A DNA stretch of 64,000 nt from QHWK01 sp035315685 (GCA_035315685.1 DATFXR010000233.1:5393-69392); one strand, 5' to 3'. Counted from the stretch's first letter, positions 8,398 to 17,144 are shown. Notes: generated by a model not told the origin, from the sequence alone. Numbers and translations are program-made.

Positions 8398-10183
8398 CGA
8401 GCTTCCAGAACTGACGGATGCGACGCAGCACGCCCTCGACGTCGAGCTCCTGCAGCCGGCACAGCTCGTCCTGCGATCCAGGCGCGATGAATGCGCATTC
8501 GACGCCAAGGCGCAGCACGTCGCACTTGATGCGACGGTCGGCGGCGAACGCCGCGATCGCCGACCCGACGCCGCCGTCGAGCACGCCCTCTTCGATCGTC
8601 ACGACGCGCCGTGCGCGGTGCAGGATGTCGGCGAGCGCTTCTTCGGGGAGCGGCTTCAGGTAGCGGAGGTTCACCAGACCGCAGTCGAGGCCCTTGCTGC
8701 GCAGCCGCTCCGCCGCGTCGCGGGCGACCTTGAACTTGTGGCCGACGGCAATGAGCGTGAGGTCCTTTCCGTCGCGGACCACTTCCGGCCGCCTGAACGC
8801 GCCACGCGTCTCGTCGAGCACCCCGGGATCGATCTCGTCAACCGGACCGTACGGCATCCCGATAATCGTCGGCCGGGTGAGCCCCTCGAGCTCATCGCGG
8901 ACCATCCGAACCAGCTCGTAGCGATCCTTCGGATAGAGCACGCGCAGGTTCGGCAGCCCGCGCCAGTAGGCGAAGTCGTAGATGCCGTGGTGCGTCGGGT
9001 TGTCGTAGCCTGCGAAGCCGCTGCGCACGGAGAGGATCAGCGTCGGCAGGCTGGCGAAGCACACGTCGTGTACCAGCTGATCGAACGCACGCTGCATGAA
9101 CGTCGACTGATAGACGATGACCGGCTTGAAGCCTTCGATGGCGAAGCCGACGGTCATCGTCATCGCGTGCTGCTCTTCCATGCCCGGATCGAAGCAGCGG
9201 TCGGGGAACTTCTTGAACACCGGCTGCAGCCCGGACGCGTACAGCGTGGACGGCGTGATCGCGACGATGCGATCGTCGCGCTCCATTTCTTCGCCGATGA
9301 CCGCGGCGGCGACGTCCTGGTAGCCGGTGTAGGCGAAGCCGTCGCGGCCCTTGCCGGTTTCGGGATCGAAGGGAAACGAGAAGTGCATGCGATACGGGTG
9401 GCCGTCCGCCGCCTTCCAGCCGTGGCCTTTCTCGGTCTTCACGTGCACGAACGGGATCTGCGTCGATTCCCTGGCACGCTCGAGCGCCCGCGCCGTCGCC
9501 GCGATGTCGTGGCCGTCCACCGGTCCGATGTAGTCGAAGCCGAGGGCGGTGAACAGCTGCTCCGGTTGACGCTGATCGGGCTTCAGCGACTGGAGGTAGT
9601 TGTGCAGCGCGCCGAATCCCGGGCTGATCGCATAGCCGTTGTCGTTCAGCACGATCACCAGGTTCGTGTGCACCGCGACCGCAGCATGGTTGAGGCCTTC
9701 GAACGCCAGCCCTTCGGCCAGCGAGCCATCGCCGATGACCGCGACCACCGACCGCGTGTCGCCCTTCAACGCTCTCCCGAGCGCAATGCCGAGCGCCACC
9801 GAGATCGACGTCCCGCCGTGGCTGGCCTCGATGATGTCGTGCTCGCTCTCGGTCTTGGTGATGAAGCGGCTCATCCCGCCGAAGGTGTTCAGCGTGCGGA
9901 ACCGATCGGCGCGGCCGGTGACGATCTTGTGGGTGTAGCCCTGGTGGCCGGTGTCCCAGACGATCTTGTCGCCGGGCGACTCGAACACCTTGTGAAGCGC
10001 GAGCGACAGCTCGATGGTGCCAAGGTTCGCGCCGATGTGTCCGCCGGTGACGGCGTTGCTCTCGATCAGGAACCGCCGGATCTTCGCTGCCACATCGTCG
10101 AGCTCACTGAAGCTCGCGGCGCGGACCCGGTCGGGAGTGAGCTTGGACAGCTCGACGGACAGCGCGTCCTTCTCTGTGATCAT
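8390..10183 (-). CDS. DXS-like thiamine-diphosphate enzyme (1-deoxyxylulose-5-phosphate synthase family)
   Basis: A one-chain thiamine-diphosphate synthase of the DXS/transketolase fold, 597 residues. Seen: GHIGANLGTIELSLAL, WDTGHQGYTHKIVTGR (77-91), TPP motif IGDGSLAEGLAFEGLNHA with Asn182, and PGMEEQHAMTM with the expected catalytic Glu337. It departs from housekeeping DXS at usually fixed places: MEEQHA replaces (I/V)AEQHA, and SVRSGFAGYDNPTHHG replaces the DRAGLVGADGPTH block. ATG 10183 lies 22 bases after the methyltransferase stop, and the 3' end overlaps the split transketolase. I infer an acyl-anion transfer on a sugar or sugar-like acceptor, not isoprenoid synthesis. Confidence 0.85.
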   Translation of the reverse strand: MITEKDALSVELSKLTPDRVRAASFSELDDVAAKIRRFLIESNAVTGGHIGANLGTIELSLALHKVFESPGDKIVWDTGHQGYTHKIVTGRADRFRTLNTFGGMSRFITKTESEHDIIEASHGGTSISVALGIALGRALKGDTRSVVAVIGDGSLAEGLAFEGLNHAAVAVHTNLVIVLNDNGYAISPGFGALHNYLQSLKPDQRQPEQLFTALGFDYIGPVDGHDIAATARALERARESTQIPFVHVKTEKGHGWKAADGHPYRMHFSFPFDPETGKGRDGFAYTGYQDVAAAVIGEEMERDDRIVAITPSTLYASGLQPVFKKFPDRCFDPGMEEQHAMTMTVGFAIEGFKPVIVYQSTFMQRAFDQLVHDVCFASLPTLILSVRSGFAGYDNPTHHGIYDFAYWRGLPNLRVLYPKDRYELVRMVRDELEGLTRPTIIGMPYGPVDEIDPGVLDETRGAFRRPEVVRDGKDLTLIAVGHKFKVARDAAERLRSKGLDCGLVNLRYLKPLPEEALADILHRARRVVTIEEGVLDGGVGSAIAAFAADRRIKCDVLRLGVECAFIAPGSQDELCRLQELDVEGVLRRIRQFWKLDV

Positions 10184-10205
10184 GATGTGTGTGTCGCAGC
10201 CGTCT

Positions 10206-11129
10206 TCATGCCGCTTTTCTCGCGATGACGAATACATCCCGCCCGATGCCAAGGCCGGCGAGCCGCCGGTACATCTCCTGCCGCAGCGAGCTCTTGTCGG
10301 CGCGCGCGAGCGCGAGCTCGAACCGCTTTCGCCTGGCGTGGCACGCCCGCCCGAGCTGATCGTTGCCGACGTAGTTGTCGCCCATCAGCAGAAACAAGTC
10401 GATCGGAAACGACGTTTCCACCGACACGACCGCGAACCGCTCGGCGAGCAGCCGCTGGATCGACTCGACGTCGAAGTAGTTCACGTGGTGCGGCGGCGCC
10501 ACCCACCACGGCTGCATCCCGCACGCGTCGCGCAGCGCCGCCTGAAACGGACTGTAGTCGTTCGGAACCATCAGCGCGACGAGGCCGCCCGGATCGAGCA
10601 GGCCATGGACGAGCGTGAGCATCGCGCGCGGATCGGGCAGATGCTCGAGCACCTCGTTCATGTGCACGACGTCGAAGGTCCCAAGCGCCGCCGCCGTGCC
10701 TGCGTCGAGAAATCCCTGCGTGACGTCGAGGCCGAGCCCGCGGCTGTGCGCAACCGCCTGCGACGCCGGCTCGATGCCGCGGAGGTCCCAGCCGCCGCGC
10801 CCGGCGCCATGCAGGAGAAACAAACCCGGTCCCGAGCCGACGTCGAGCAGCCGCCTGCGGGTGCCGGCGGCGCCGAGCAGCCGCGCGAACGCGTCGAATC
10901 GCTCCGCGTACACCAGATCGAGCCACTCGCGATCCTCGAGGTGACGCTGAATGTAGAGCGGCTTCTCGGTCGCGTAGTACTCGTGCCCGTATACGTGCTC
11001 CAGCTCCGCCGGCGTCGGGATTGGAACGATGTGCTTGAACCTGCAGGCGTCACATTCGATAACCGTGAATCCATTGGCGGCGTCGAGCGCCTCGCCGGCG
11101 TGGTCCTGCCACGCAATCTGCTTCGTCAT
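10206..11129 (-). CDS. Class I SAM-dependent methyltransferase
   Basis: A 307-residue methyltransferase, probably cytosolic. Motif I is LLDVGSGPGLFL (94-105) and the acidic post-II region is GIEPASQA. VVHMNEVLEHLPDP and LVALMVPNDYSPFQ are characteristic of the Methyltransf_23-type group found in polysaccharide loci. The N-terminus has one CxxC pair (IECDACRF) but no second pair, so a full zinc ribbon is absent. First gene of the minus-strand sugar operon; it diverges from the 11189 gene, with about 60 bases between the two starts. Target atom unknown. Confidence 0.88.
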   Translation of the reverse strand: MTKQIAWQDHAGEALDAANGFTVIECDACRFKHIVPIPTPAELEHVYGHEYYATEKPLYIQRHLEDREWLDLVYAERFDAFARLLGAAGTRRRLLDVGSGPGLFLLHGAGRGGWDLRGIEPASQAVAHSRGLGLDVTQGFLDAGTAAALGTFDVVHMNEVLEHLPDPRAMLTLVHGLLDPGGLVALMVPNDYSPFQAALRDACGMQPWWVAPPHHVNYFDVESIQRLLAERFAVVSVETSFPIDLFLLMGDNYVGNDQLGRACHARRKRFELALARADKSSLRQEMYRRLAGLGIGRDVFVIARKAA

Positions 11130-11170
11130 CTACAGCTGTGTCTGGAGGGACCGGACGAATCCGGAAATTG

Positions 11171-11176
11171 TACACT
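11171..11176 (+). promoter_or_regulatory. Putative -10 element (TACACT), near-leaderless
   Basis: TACACT lies 9 bases before an in-frame TTG (11186) and 12 before ATG 11189 in the divergent gap 11130-11188. No convincing -35 or Shine-Dalgarno sequence is visible. It matches the spacing seen at seven other unit starts in this window. Confidence 0.45.
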
Positions 11177-11188
11177 GAAGCCCCGTTG

Positions 11189-13060
11189 ATGCTCCTGTTC
11201 GTCGTCGAAGACCGCCGCGCCGAGCGGCCGCTGCGCGACGCGCTTGCCTCAGCGGCACGGTCGGCCACAGCCGTCGCGGTCTTGACGGCCGATGCGGTCC
11301 TGGCGCTGCAACTCCGGCGCGAGGGCCTCGACGCACGGCTGACCACCGATGGCCTGACTCGCGAGCGAGTGGACGCCCTCGATCGTCTCGCGCTGGACGG
11401 CGTGGCGGCCGCGTACGACGCCGGTTCGGGACGGCGGTACGCGTCCGTTCACGGCGTGCCGTTCGGCGCGTTCCTGGAATACACGTTGATCCCGTCGTTC
11501 GTGCGCGCGGTCCGCAACGTCGCCGCCGTCGACGCAGCCCTGAATGCCTCGGCGGCGCCCGCTTCGCTGGTGCTGGTCGGCGGCGGCGCACTCGTGGCGG
11601 CGGCGCGCCTGGTCTCCAGGCACCGGGGGACGCGGACTTCATCGATCGCTGGCGATCCGATTCGGCGCGCGATCCACGCGGTGGCGCGCCTGACGGCCGG
11701 TCGCACCACGAAATGGGTGAACTCGGATTTCCGGGCGCTCGTGCTCGAACCGGGATTCATCTGGCTGCTGTTCCTCAAGGGATTCTGGCGCCGGTTCGTC
11801 GCGGCGGCGCCGCGTGCCGGTGACGCAGCGCTCATCGTGATCGGCGATCGCTTCACGGCCGACGTCGTGCACCGGCTACGCGGCGCGCGCCGGATCGTGC
11901 TCGCCGGCGCGACGCAGCCCGGCCGCGCGATGTTCGAGCAGTCTGCGGATCTGCAGCCGATCGAATCCTTCAGCGAGCCGCGCGATCTCCTGCGCTGGCT
12001 GGGGTCGTGTTCGGAAGCTGTGGCGGACACGATCGCGATGTGGAGCGACCGCGATCATGGCAGGCGGTTCATGCTTGCCGGCGTGCCGTGCTGGCCGCTC
12101 GTGCGGCGCAGCGTGGTGCTGCACATGCCGGCGTGGCTACCTGCGCTTCGGCATCTGCAGCTGCTGGCGATGCGCGCCGCTGCGGCAGCGCCTCGAACGG
12201 CGCTGCTCACGTCGACCGACGTCACGGCTTACAACCGGCTGGTCGTCGACACGCTCGGGCGAGCGGGGATCGCTTCGACAGGAATTCAGCACGGCATTGT
12301 CGGCCAGGCGAACGGCCACGACTCGGTGCAGGTGGATCGGTTCGCCACGTGGGGCACGGAAACGGCGGCCAGGTATCGAGAATGGGCGGCGACGCGCTCG
12401 CGCGTGACGATTCGCGGACGATTCATCGTCACCGGGAACCCGCGGTTCGACGCGCTCGCGCGCCGCATCCGCGAGCGCTGCACCGGCGCGGCCCGTGAAC
12501 CGCGCGCGAACGGCCGCTTTACGATCACCGTGTGCACCGGCTTCGTCAGCGACTTCTCGGTGCTCGCCACAGACGAGGAGAACCTGCTGATGCTGGATGA
12601 AGTGCTCGCATGGGCAGGTCAGCATCCGGATGTGAAGGTGATCCACAAGATGCATCCGGGAGAAGAGTTCGAGCACTACGCGCTCGCGGCGCGCGCGCTC
12701 GGGTGGGATACGGGGATGCTCGAAACGATTCGCGAGCCGATTCTGTATGACGTGCTGCTGCAGTCGGACGTCATGGTCGCTGGGTATTCGACCACGATTC
12801 TCGAGTCGGCCGCACTCGGGACGCCGGCAATCGTCGTCGACGCGGTCGCCGACGGCGGCTACCGACTGCTGCCGCTCGACACCATCCGCGGCGTGTCGAT
12901 CGCGAAGTCGCGCGCCGACTTGAGGGCGCAGCTCACCGCACACGTCACTGGTGCCAACCAGGCCGTGCCAAATCCTGACGACCCGGCGCTCATCGGGTAT
13001 ATTGGTTCGCTCGACGGCGAGGCCGCGGCGCGGATCGCGCAGCTGATCGATGTCGCGTAA
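11189..13060 (+). CDS. Surface carbohydrate glycosyl/glycerophosphotransferase-like protein
   Basis: About 623 residues of the GT-B-like superfamily that includes capsule polymerising transferases and CDP-glycerol glycerophosphotransferases. The diagnostic part is C-terminal: SSTGIQHGIVGQANGHD-type block (TGIQHGIVGQ near residue 364), VTGNPRFDAL, VKVIHKMHPGEE (~482-493) and AGYSTTILESAALGTPAI (~531). The N-terminal ~300 residues are poorly conserved and may bind the acceptor. ATG 11189 is chosen, and TTG 11186 is possible. It overlaps the next gene by 11 bases. It probably extends a surface polymer on the cytosolic face; donor unknown. Confidence 0.75.
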   Translation: MLLFVVEDRRAERPLRDALASAARSATAVAVLTADAVLALQLRREGLDARLTTDGLTRERVDALDRLALDGVAAAYDAGSGRRYASVHGVPFGAFLEYTLIPSFVRAVRNVAAVDAALNASAAPASLVLVGGGALVAAARLVSRHRGTRTSSIAGDPIRRAIHAVARLTAGRTTKWVNSDFRALVLEPGFIWLLFLKGFWRRFVAAAPRAGDAALIVIGDRFTADVVHRLRGARRIVLAGATQPGRAMFEQSADLQPIESFSEPRDLLRWLGSCSEAVADTIAMWSDRDHGRRFMLAGVPCWPLVRRSVVLHMPAWLPALRHLQLLAMRAAAAAPRTALLTSTDVTAYNRLVVDTLGRAGIASTGIQHGIVGQANGHDSVQVDRFATWGTETAARYREWAATRSRVTIRGRFIVTGNPRFDALARRIRERCTGAAREPRANGRFTITVCTGFVSDFSVLATDEENLLMLDEVLAWAGQHPDVKVIHKMHPGEEFEHYALAARALGWDTGMLETIREPILYDVLLQSDVMVAGYSTTILESAALGTPAIVVDAVADGGYRLLPLDTIRGVSIAKSRADLRAQLTAHVTGANQAVPNPDDPALIGYIGSLDGEAAARIAQLIDVA

Positions 13061-14954
13061 CATGCTCGTCGCGCCGATGAATGCATCGCACGCGTCTTCG
13101 GTGGCGGGCAACCCGAACCGGCTGCGCTACCGATGCGCACTGCTTGCACTCTCGTGGCTGGTGCCTTCATCTGCGTTCGCGCAGACTCCGCAGACCTATC
13201 AGGTGTTCGTCGGCCGCTGTGGATCCTGTCATGCGGCGACAAGCAGCACCGCCACGCGTGCGCCGAGCCGGCGCGACCTCGGTCAGAGAACGCCCGAATT
13301 GATTCTGGACGCGATCACGACCGGCACCATGGCCCCGCACGCGCGAGGTTTGAACGACACGCAGATGCGCGAACTCGCCGTCATGCTGGCGGGGAGGCCG
13401 TTCGGCGCGGCGAAGTCCCGCGACGCTGACGCGATGCCGAACCGCTGCAGCCGCGACGCCGCGTTTGCCGATTCCCTCGACGGTCCGCAATGGAATGGCT
13501 GGGGCGCGGACGTCGAGAACTCGCGCGCGCAGAGTGCGGCGTTCGCCGCGCTGCCGGCAGACGCGGTGCCGCGGCTGACGCTGAAATGGGCGTTCGGCTT
13601 CCCCGGCGGCGAGTCGGCCTATGGCCAGCCGACCGTGGTCGGGAGCCGCGTCTACATCGGATCCGACAACGGGTTCGTCTACTCGCTCGACGCGGCAACC
13701 GGCTGCGTGTACTGGTCGTTCCACGCGCAGGCGGGCGTGCGGACCGCGATCAGCATCGGCCGCATCGGGACCGGTGATTCGGAGCGCGCTGCCGCGTACT
13801 TCGGCGATCTGAAGGCGAACGTTTACGCGATCGATGCCGCGTCCGGACGGCAGATCTGGATGCAGCGCGCCGACGAGCATGCGCTGGCGCGCATCACCGG
13901 CGCGCCAACGCTCTGGGACGGCCGCTTGTACGTTCCGATCGCGTCGACGGAAGAACTGGTTGGCGGCCATCCCCAGTACGAATGCTGTACGTTCCGCGGC
14001 AGCGTGGTCGCGTACGACGCGGCCGACGGCAAGGTGCTGTGGAGGCAGCCGACGATCGCGCAGCCGCTCGCGCGGACGGGCAAGACGTCGACCGGCACGC
14101 AGTTGTGGGGGCCGGCCGGTGCGGCGATCTGGTCGGCGCCGACCATCGACGCCCATCGGAGTCTGATCTACATCGCGACCGGCGACGCCTACACGGCGCC
14201 GGCGGCGCCGGAGTCGGACGCGGTCATGGCACTCGATCTCGCCACCGGCCGCGGGTCGTGGACCAGGCAGCTCACGTCGGACGACGCGTTCGTGTGGCCG
14301 TGCGAGCGGGACAATTTTTCGGAAACCTGTCCGTCGAAGCCAGGCCCTGATTTCGACTTCGGCATGTCGCCGATGCTGCGCCATGCCGACGGACGCGATC
14401 TCATCATCATCGGACAGAAATCGGGCGCCGCGTGGGCACTCGATCCGGACAAGAACGGCGCGATACTGTGGCAGCACCGCGTCGGCAAGGGCAGCTGGGA
14501 CGGCGGGCTGATGTGGGGAGGCGCGGCGGACGACAGGCGCGCCTATTTCCCGAACGTCGATTCGTACTACGGCCCGGAGACCGCTGGCGGGCTGGCGGCG
14601 CTCGACCTCGCCACGGGAGAGCAGGCGTGGTTCACGCGCCCGCCCGCCCGATCGTGCGGCGACGTGTCGTGCAGTCAGCCGCAGTCGGCGGCCGTGACGG
14701 TCATTCCCGGCGTCGTGTTTTCCGGCAGCACCAACGGCATCATGCGCGCGTACCGGACCACCGACGGCGCCATTGTCTGGGAGTACGACACCGCACAGCG
14801 CTTCACGACTGTCAACGGCGTCGATGCGCACGGCGGAAGCCTCGACGGCCCCGGACCGACCATCGTGAACGGAATGCTGTTCCTCAGCTCCGGCTACGCG
14901 GCCGTCGGCGGCCGCAAACCGGGCAACGTCCTGCTCGCGTTCGCCGTGCCGTAG
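13050..14954 (+). CDS. Secreted quinohemoprotein dehydrogenase (polyvinyl-alcohol-dehydrogenase-like)
   Basis: Periplasmic PQQ-dependent dehydrogenase with an N-terminal cytochrome c domain, 634 residues. A signal peptide ends near SSAFAQ (44-45). The haem motif CGSCH is at 57-61, with a methionine in TTGTMAPH as likely sixth ligand. A beta-propeller follows with repeated tryptophan-docking blades (YSLDAATGCVYWSF, YAIDAASGRQIWMQ, AALDLATGEQAWF). A CysCys pair (YECCTF) occurs, as in PQQ alcohol dehydrogenases with a vicinal disulfide. ATG 13050 lies inside the 3' end of the transferase gene (11-base overlap). It would oxidise a secondary alcohol or polyol. Its presence inside a glycan locus is unusual. 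Confidence 0.88.
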   Translation: MSRNMLVAPMNASHASSVAGNPNRLRYRCALLALSWLVPSSAFAQTPQTYQVFVGRCGSCHAATSSTATRAPSRRDLGQRTPELILDAITTGTMAPHARGLNDTQMRELAVMLAGRPFGAAKSRDADAMPNRCSRDAAFADSLDGPQWNGWGADVENSRAQSAAFAALPADAVPRLTLKWAFGFPGGESAYGQPTVVGSRVYIGSDNGFVYSLDAATGCVYWSFHAQAGVRTAISIGRIGTGDSERAAAYFGDLKANVYAIDAASGRQIWMQRADEHALARITGAPTLWDGRLYVPIASTEELVGGHPQYECCTFRGSVVAYDAADGKVLWRQPTIAQPLARTGKTSTGTQLWGPAGAAIWSAPTIDAHRSLIYIATGDAYTAPAAPESDAVMALDLATGRGSWTRQLTSDDAFVWPCERDNFSETCPSKPGPDFDFGMSPMLRHADGRDLIIIGQKSGAAWALDPDKNGAILWQHRVGKGSWDGGLMWGGAADDRRAYFPNVDSYYGPETAGGLAALDLATGEQAWFTRPPARSCGDVSCSQPQSAAVTVIPGVVFSGSTNGIMRAYRTTDGAIVWEYDTAQRFTTVNGVDAHGGSLDGPGPTIVNGMLFLSSGYAAVGGRKPGNVLLAFAVP

Positions 14955-14971
14955 ACGACGCCTTCGATCAG

Positions 14972-15001
14972 CCGACGCTCGCCTGAAGGATTCGCGCTAC
15001 G
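14972..15001. repeat. Dispersed repeat unit at a convergent junction
   Basis: The 53-base gap between convergent stops contains CCGACGCTCGCCTGAAGG followed by ATTCGCGCTACG, a diverged member of the ACGCTCGGCTGAAGCC-type family. No other element is visible. Confidence 0.6.
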
Positions 15002-15007
15002 TTGTCG

Positions 15008-16210
15008 TCACCTCTTGCGCGCGACGATGACGGTGTTCTGGCCGCGGGGATCGCCGGGCACGCTGACCAGTCCCTGTTTCAGGCCGATCGTCTCCGTGAT
15101 CGTGAAGTGTCGGCTGACCAGCGCGGTGATCTGCTCGAGACTGTACTCGCGCTCGTGCATGTAGGTGACCGGGATGTGCCCCTGCGAGTTCTGCGGCGTG
15201 CTCAGCACGAGGACGCCGCCGGGCGCGAGGACGCGGTGCAGCTCGGCGACGAATCGCCCCTCGTTTTCGACGTGCTCGATCGTTTCCATCGACAGCACCG
15301 CGTCGAATGCTCCAGCCTCGAAGCCGGTCGCCGTGCCATCGACGATGTGGTAGAAGGCGTTGCCGTCGGAGGTCGCGGCGCGTGCTTCCGCGACCGTCGC
15401 GGCATCCACGTCGCCGCCGTGCGCCTCGCGCACCGATCCGGCGATTGCGCGCACTCCGTGGCCGGCGCCGCACGCGAGATCGAGCACCTTCATCTGAGGC
15501 GTCAGATGACGCAGCGCGATCTCGTAGTGATAGCCGATCTGATCAGCGGACCAGGTGCGCCGTCCGTTCACCTCCTGCCGCGGCTCGCGGTAGATCTGCC
15601 GCGCGGTCTCGCGCGCCCGCCGCAGCGTCGCTTCGTCGTAGAACGGCGCGTCCGGCAGGTAGCGGCAACGAAACGACTCGGGATGTTGAAACAGGAAGAA
15701 TTTCGGGTGGATCCGGAAGATGTCGCCGTCGTGCCCCGCCGGCAGCATCGCCTCCGCCCGGCGCAACCCGCCGACGCGGTAGACGTCAGCGGTGAACTGC
15801 GCGGGAAAATCGTCCGGCAGCTTCACGCAGTCGAGCGAATCGGTGCGCGCCATCCGGAGCATGTCCCGGCTCGCCGCGACGTCGAAAAACATGTGCAGGC
15901 CGTCGACACGCAGCACATGCACGCCTGCGTCGAGCGCCGCGGTCGCCGCCACCATGCGCGCCAGCGGGCTCTCGTCGTGGCCGAAGAACGTCGCGACGCG
16001 TCCGCCTGGAAACCTCGACGCGGCGTTCGCGAACGCTCCCGATGCATCGGTCGACGGCGCCGCGAGAATCACGCGGCTCCCTTCGATTTCGGCGAGGACC
16101 TTGGCCACCGTCCGCCACACGACCGGCACGCCGTCCACTTCGTTCATGCACATGTCCGGCGCGCCCGACCACGACATCGAGCTCGCCTGGACGATCACGT
16201 ATTGATCCAT
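15008..16210 (-). CDS. Nucleotidyltransferase-like / SAM methyltransferase fusion
   Basis: 400 residues in two parts. Residues 1-~190 resemble SpsF/NeuA-type cytidylyltransferases in outline (VDGVPVVWRTVAKVLAE at the place of the GKPLL-W helix, and DDFPAQFTADVYRVGGL), but the substrate loop IPARxGSxRLPGK is replaced by QASSMSWSGAPDMCMNEV, so activity is doubtful. Residues ~240-400 are a class I methyltransferase: KVLDLACGAGHGVRAIA, DGTATGFEAGAFDAV, METIEHVENEG, GGVLVLSTPQNS. ATG 16210 is preferred over GTG 16219 because a TATCAT hexamer lies 9 bases upstream. Single-gene unit, convergent with the PQQ dehydrogenase. It may make or decorate a CMP-sugar-linked glycan. Confidence 0.8.
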   Translation of the reverse strand: MDQYVIVQASSMSWSGAPDMCMNEVDGVPVVWRTVAKVLAEIEGSRVILAAPSTDASGAFANAASRFPGGRVATFFGHDESPLARMVAATAALDAGVHVLRVDGLHMFFDVAASRDMLRMARTDSLDCVKLPDDFPAQFTADVYRVGGLRRAEAMLPAGHDGDIFRIHPKFFLFQHPESFRCRYLPDAPFYDEATLRRARETARQIYREPRQEVNGRRTWSADQIGYHYEIALRHLTPQMKVLDLACGAGHGVRAIAGSVREAHGGDVDAATVAEARAATSDGNAFYHIVDGTATGFEAGAFDAVLSMETIEHVENEGRFVAELHRVLAPGGVLVLSTPQNSQGHIPVTYMHEREYSLEQITALVSRHFTITETIGLKQGLVSVPGDPRGQNTVIVARKR

Positions 16211-16219
16211 CTCGGTCAC

Positions 16220-16225
16220 ATGATA
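16220..16225 (-). promoter_or_regulatory. Putative -10 element (TATCAT), 9 bases before ATG 16210
   Basis: On the minus strand TATCAT is followed by nine bases and then ATG 16210. No Shine-Dalgarno is seen, so the transcript may be leaderless or nearly so. This supports ATG 16210 over the GTG at 16219 that abuts the hexamer. Confidence 0.5.
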
Positions 16226-16338
16226 GCGGGTCGGGCGGGTCAGGCAGGTCAGGCAGGTCGGACATAGCGTACGTCAGCAGGTTGAGCGTGTATCCGTAAG
16301 AAAGAACTCTGCGATCTCTGCGGTCTCTGCGGTTGCTT
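16226..16338. repeat. Gap with two short tandem repeats
   Basis: The gap between the fusion gene and the esterase holds a GGTCAGGCAGG-type 10-base tandem repeat (about 16228-16260) and a second array of CTCTGCGATCTCTGCGGT-type units (about 16305-16333). The latter resembles one arm of the cacgaag-type hairpins but without a partner arm. No gene or RNA is recognised. Confidence 0.6.
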
Positions 16339-16340
16339 TC

Positions 16341-17144
16341 TCACTCGAGCAGAAAACGTAGCGCACTTTCGAGACGGCGCGCCCATGACGCTTCGTTGTG
16401 GCGGCCGCCCGGGTCCTCGACGTAGCGGACCCGTGGCTTGCCTTCGTGCCGCCCGCGTCGATCGACGCCGTCGTATGCCGCCCGGGTCCGGCGCGCGCGG
16501 CGGTCGCGGGCGAATCCCTTTCGCGCGAGCAGCCGTCCCAGCCGCCGCGCGTCGCGCAGCGTGCCGGTCCCTTCATGCAGACCGACGTCCACGTAGAGGC
16601 GCCCGTGCGGCGTGCGCGCATCCCGCACGAAATCGAGAATCGCGCCCTGACCGAACCAGATCGACGGGCTCATCGCGCCGGCGCGGCCGAAGATCGACGG
16701 AAACCGGAAATACGCGTACAGGCTGACCAGGCCGCCCATCGACGAGCCCAGCATCGCCGTCTCGTCGCGATCGACGCGTGTACGAAACAGCCGATCGATG
16801 CGCGGCTTGATGGTCGCGGTCAGAAACTCGAGATAGGCGTCGGCGCAGCCGCCGCCGTGCCGTCGGTCGGGAAAGGGACTGTACTCGGCCAGCCGCGCGT
16901 CGCCCATGTTGTGGATGCCGACGACGATCGCCTCGAGTCCGGATCCGGCAAGGCGTTCGAGGGTGACGTCGAGATCCCATGTGCCGGCGAACGCGGTGGC
17001 GGGGTCCGACAGGTTCTGGCCGTCCTGCATGTAGACGACCGGATAGCGGCGGCCGCTCGGATAAGACGAAGGCAGATAGACGTCGATGGTGCGGCGATTC
17101 TTCAGTTGCGGCGACCAGACGCGCTCGAGCGTGCGCTTCGTCAT
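16341..17144 (-). CDS. Esterase, enterochelin-esterase/antigen-85 type alpha/beta hydrolase
   Basis: 267 residues of the putative-esterase family (PF00756 type), no signal peptide. Seen: early strand DVYLPSSYPSGRRYPVVYMQDGQ, the nucleophile elbow MLGSSMGGLVSLY with Ser135 in GSSMG, MSPSIWFG, and a C-terminal His in PGGRHNEASW. The region around 210-235 (ARKGFARDRRARRTRAAYDG) is unusually Arg-rich. ATG 17144 overlaps the ATP-grasp stop by 4 bases (ATGA), so the two are coupled. Family members hydrolyse esters of siderophores or transfer acyl groups; here the partner ligase suggests removal or transfer of an acyl group on the same product. Confidence 0.87.
   Translation of the reverse strand: MTKRTLERVWSPQLKNRRTIDVYLPSSYPSGRRYPVVYMQDGQNLSDPATAFAGTWDLDVTLERLAGSGLEAIVVGIHNMGDARLAEYSPFPDRRHGGGCADAYLEFLTATIKPRIDRLFRTRVDRDETAMLGSSMGGLVSLYAYFRFPSIFGRAGAMSPSIWFGQGAILDFVRDARTPHGRLYVDVGLHEGTGTLRDARRLGRLLARKGFARDRRARRTRAAYDGVDRRGRHEGKPRVRYVEDPGGRHNEASWARRLESALRFLLE

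Noticed and set aside
8390..10183. Annotation as the housekeeping dxs gene
   Set aside because: Signature blocks differ from canonical DXS and the gene is embedded between a methyltransferase and a split transketolase, so I name only the family.
8339..10228. A 629-codon plus-strand frame opposite the DXS-like gene
   Set aside because: Shadow of a strongly conserved minus-strand enzyme; no recognisable domain.
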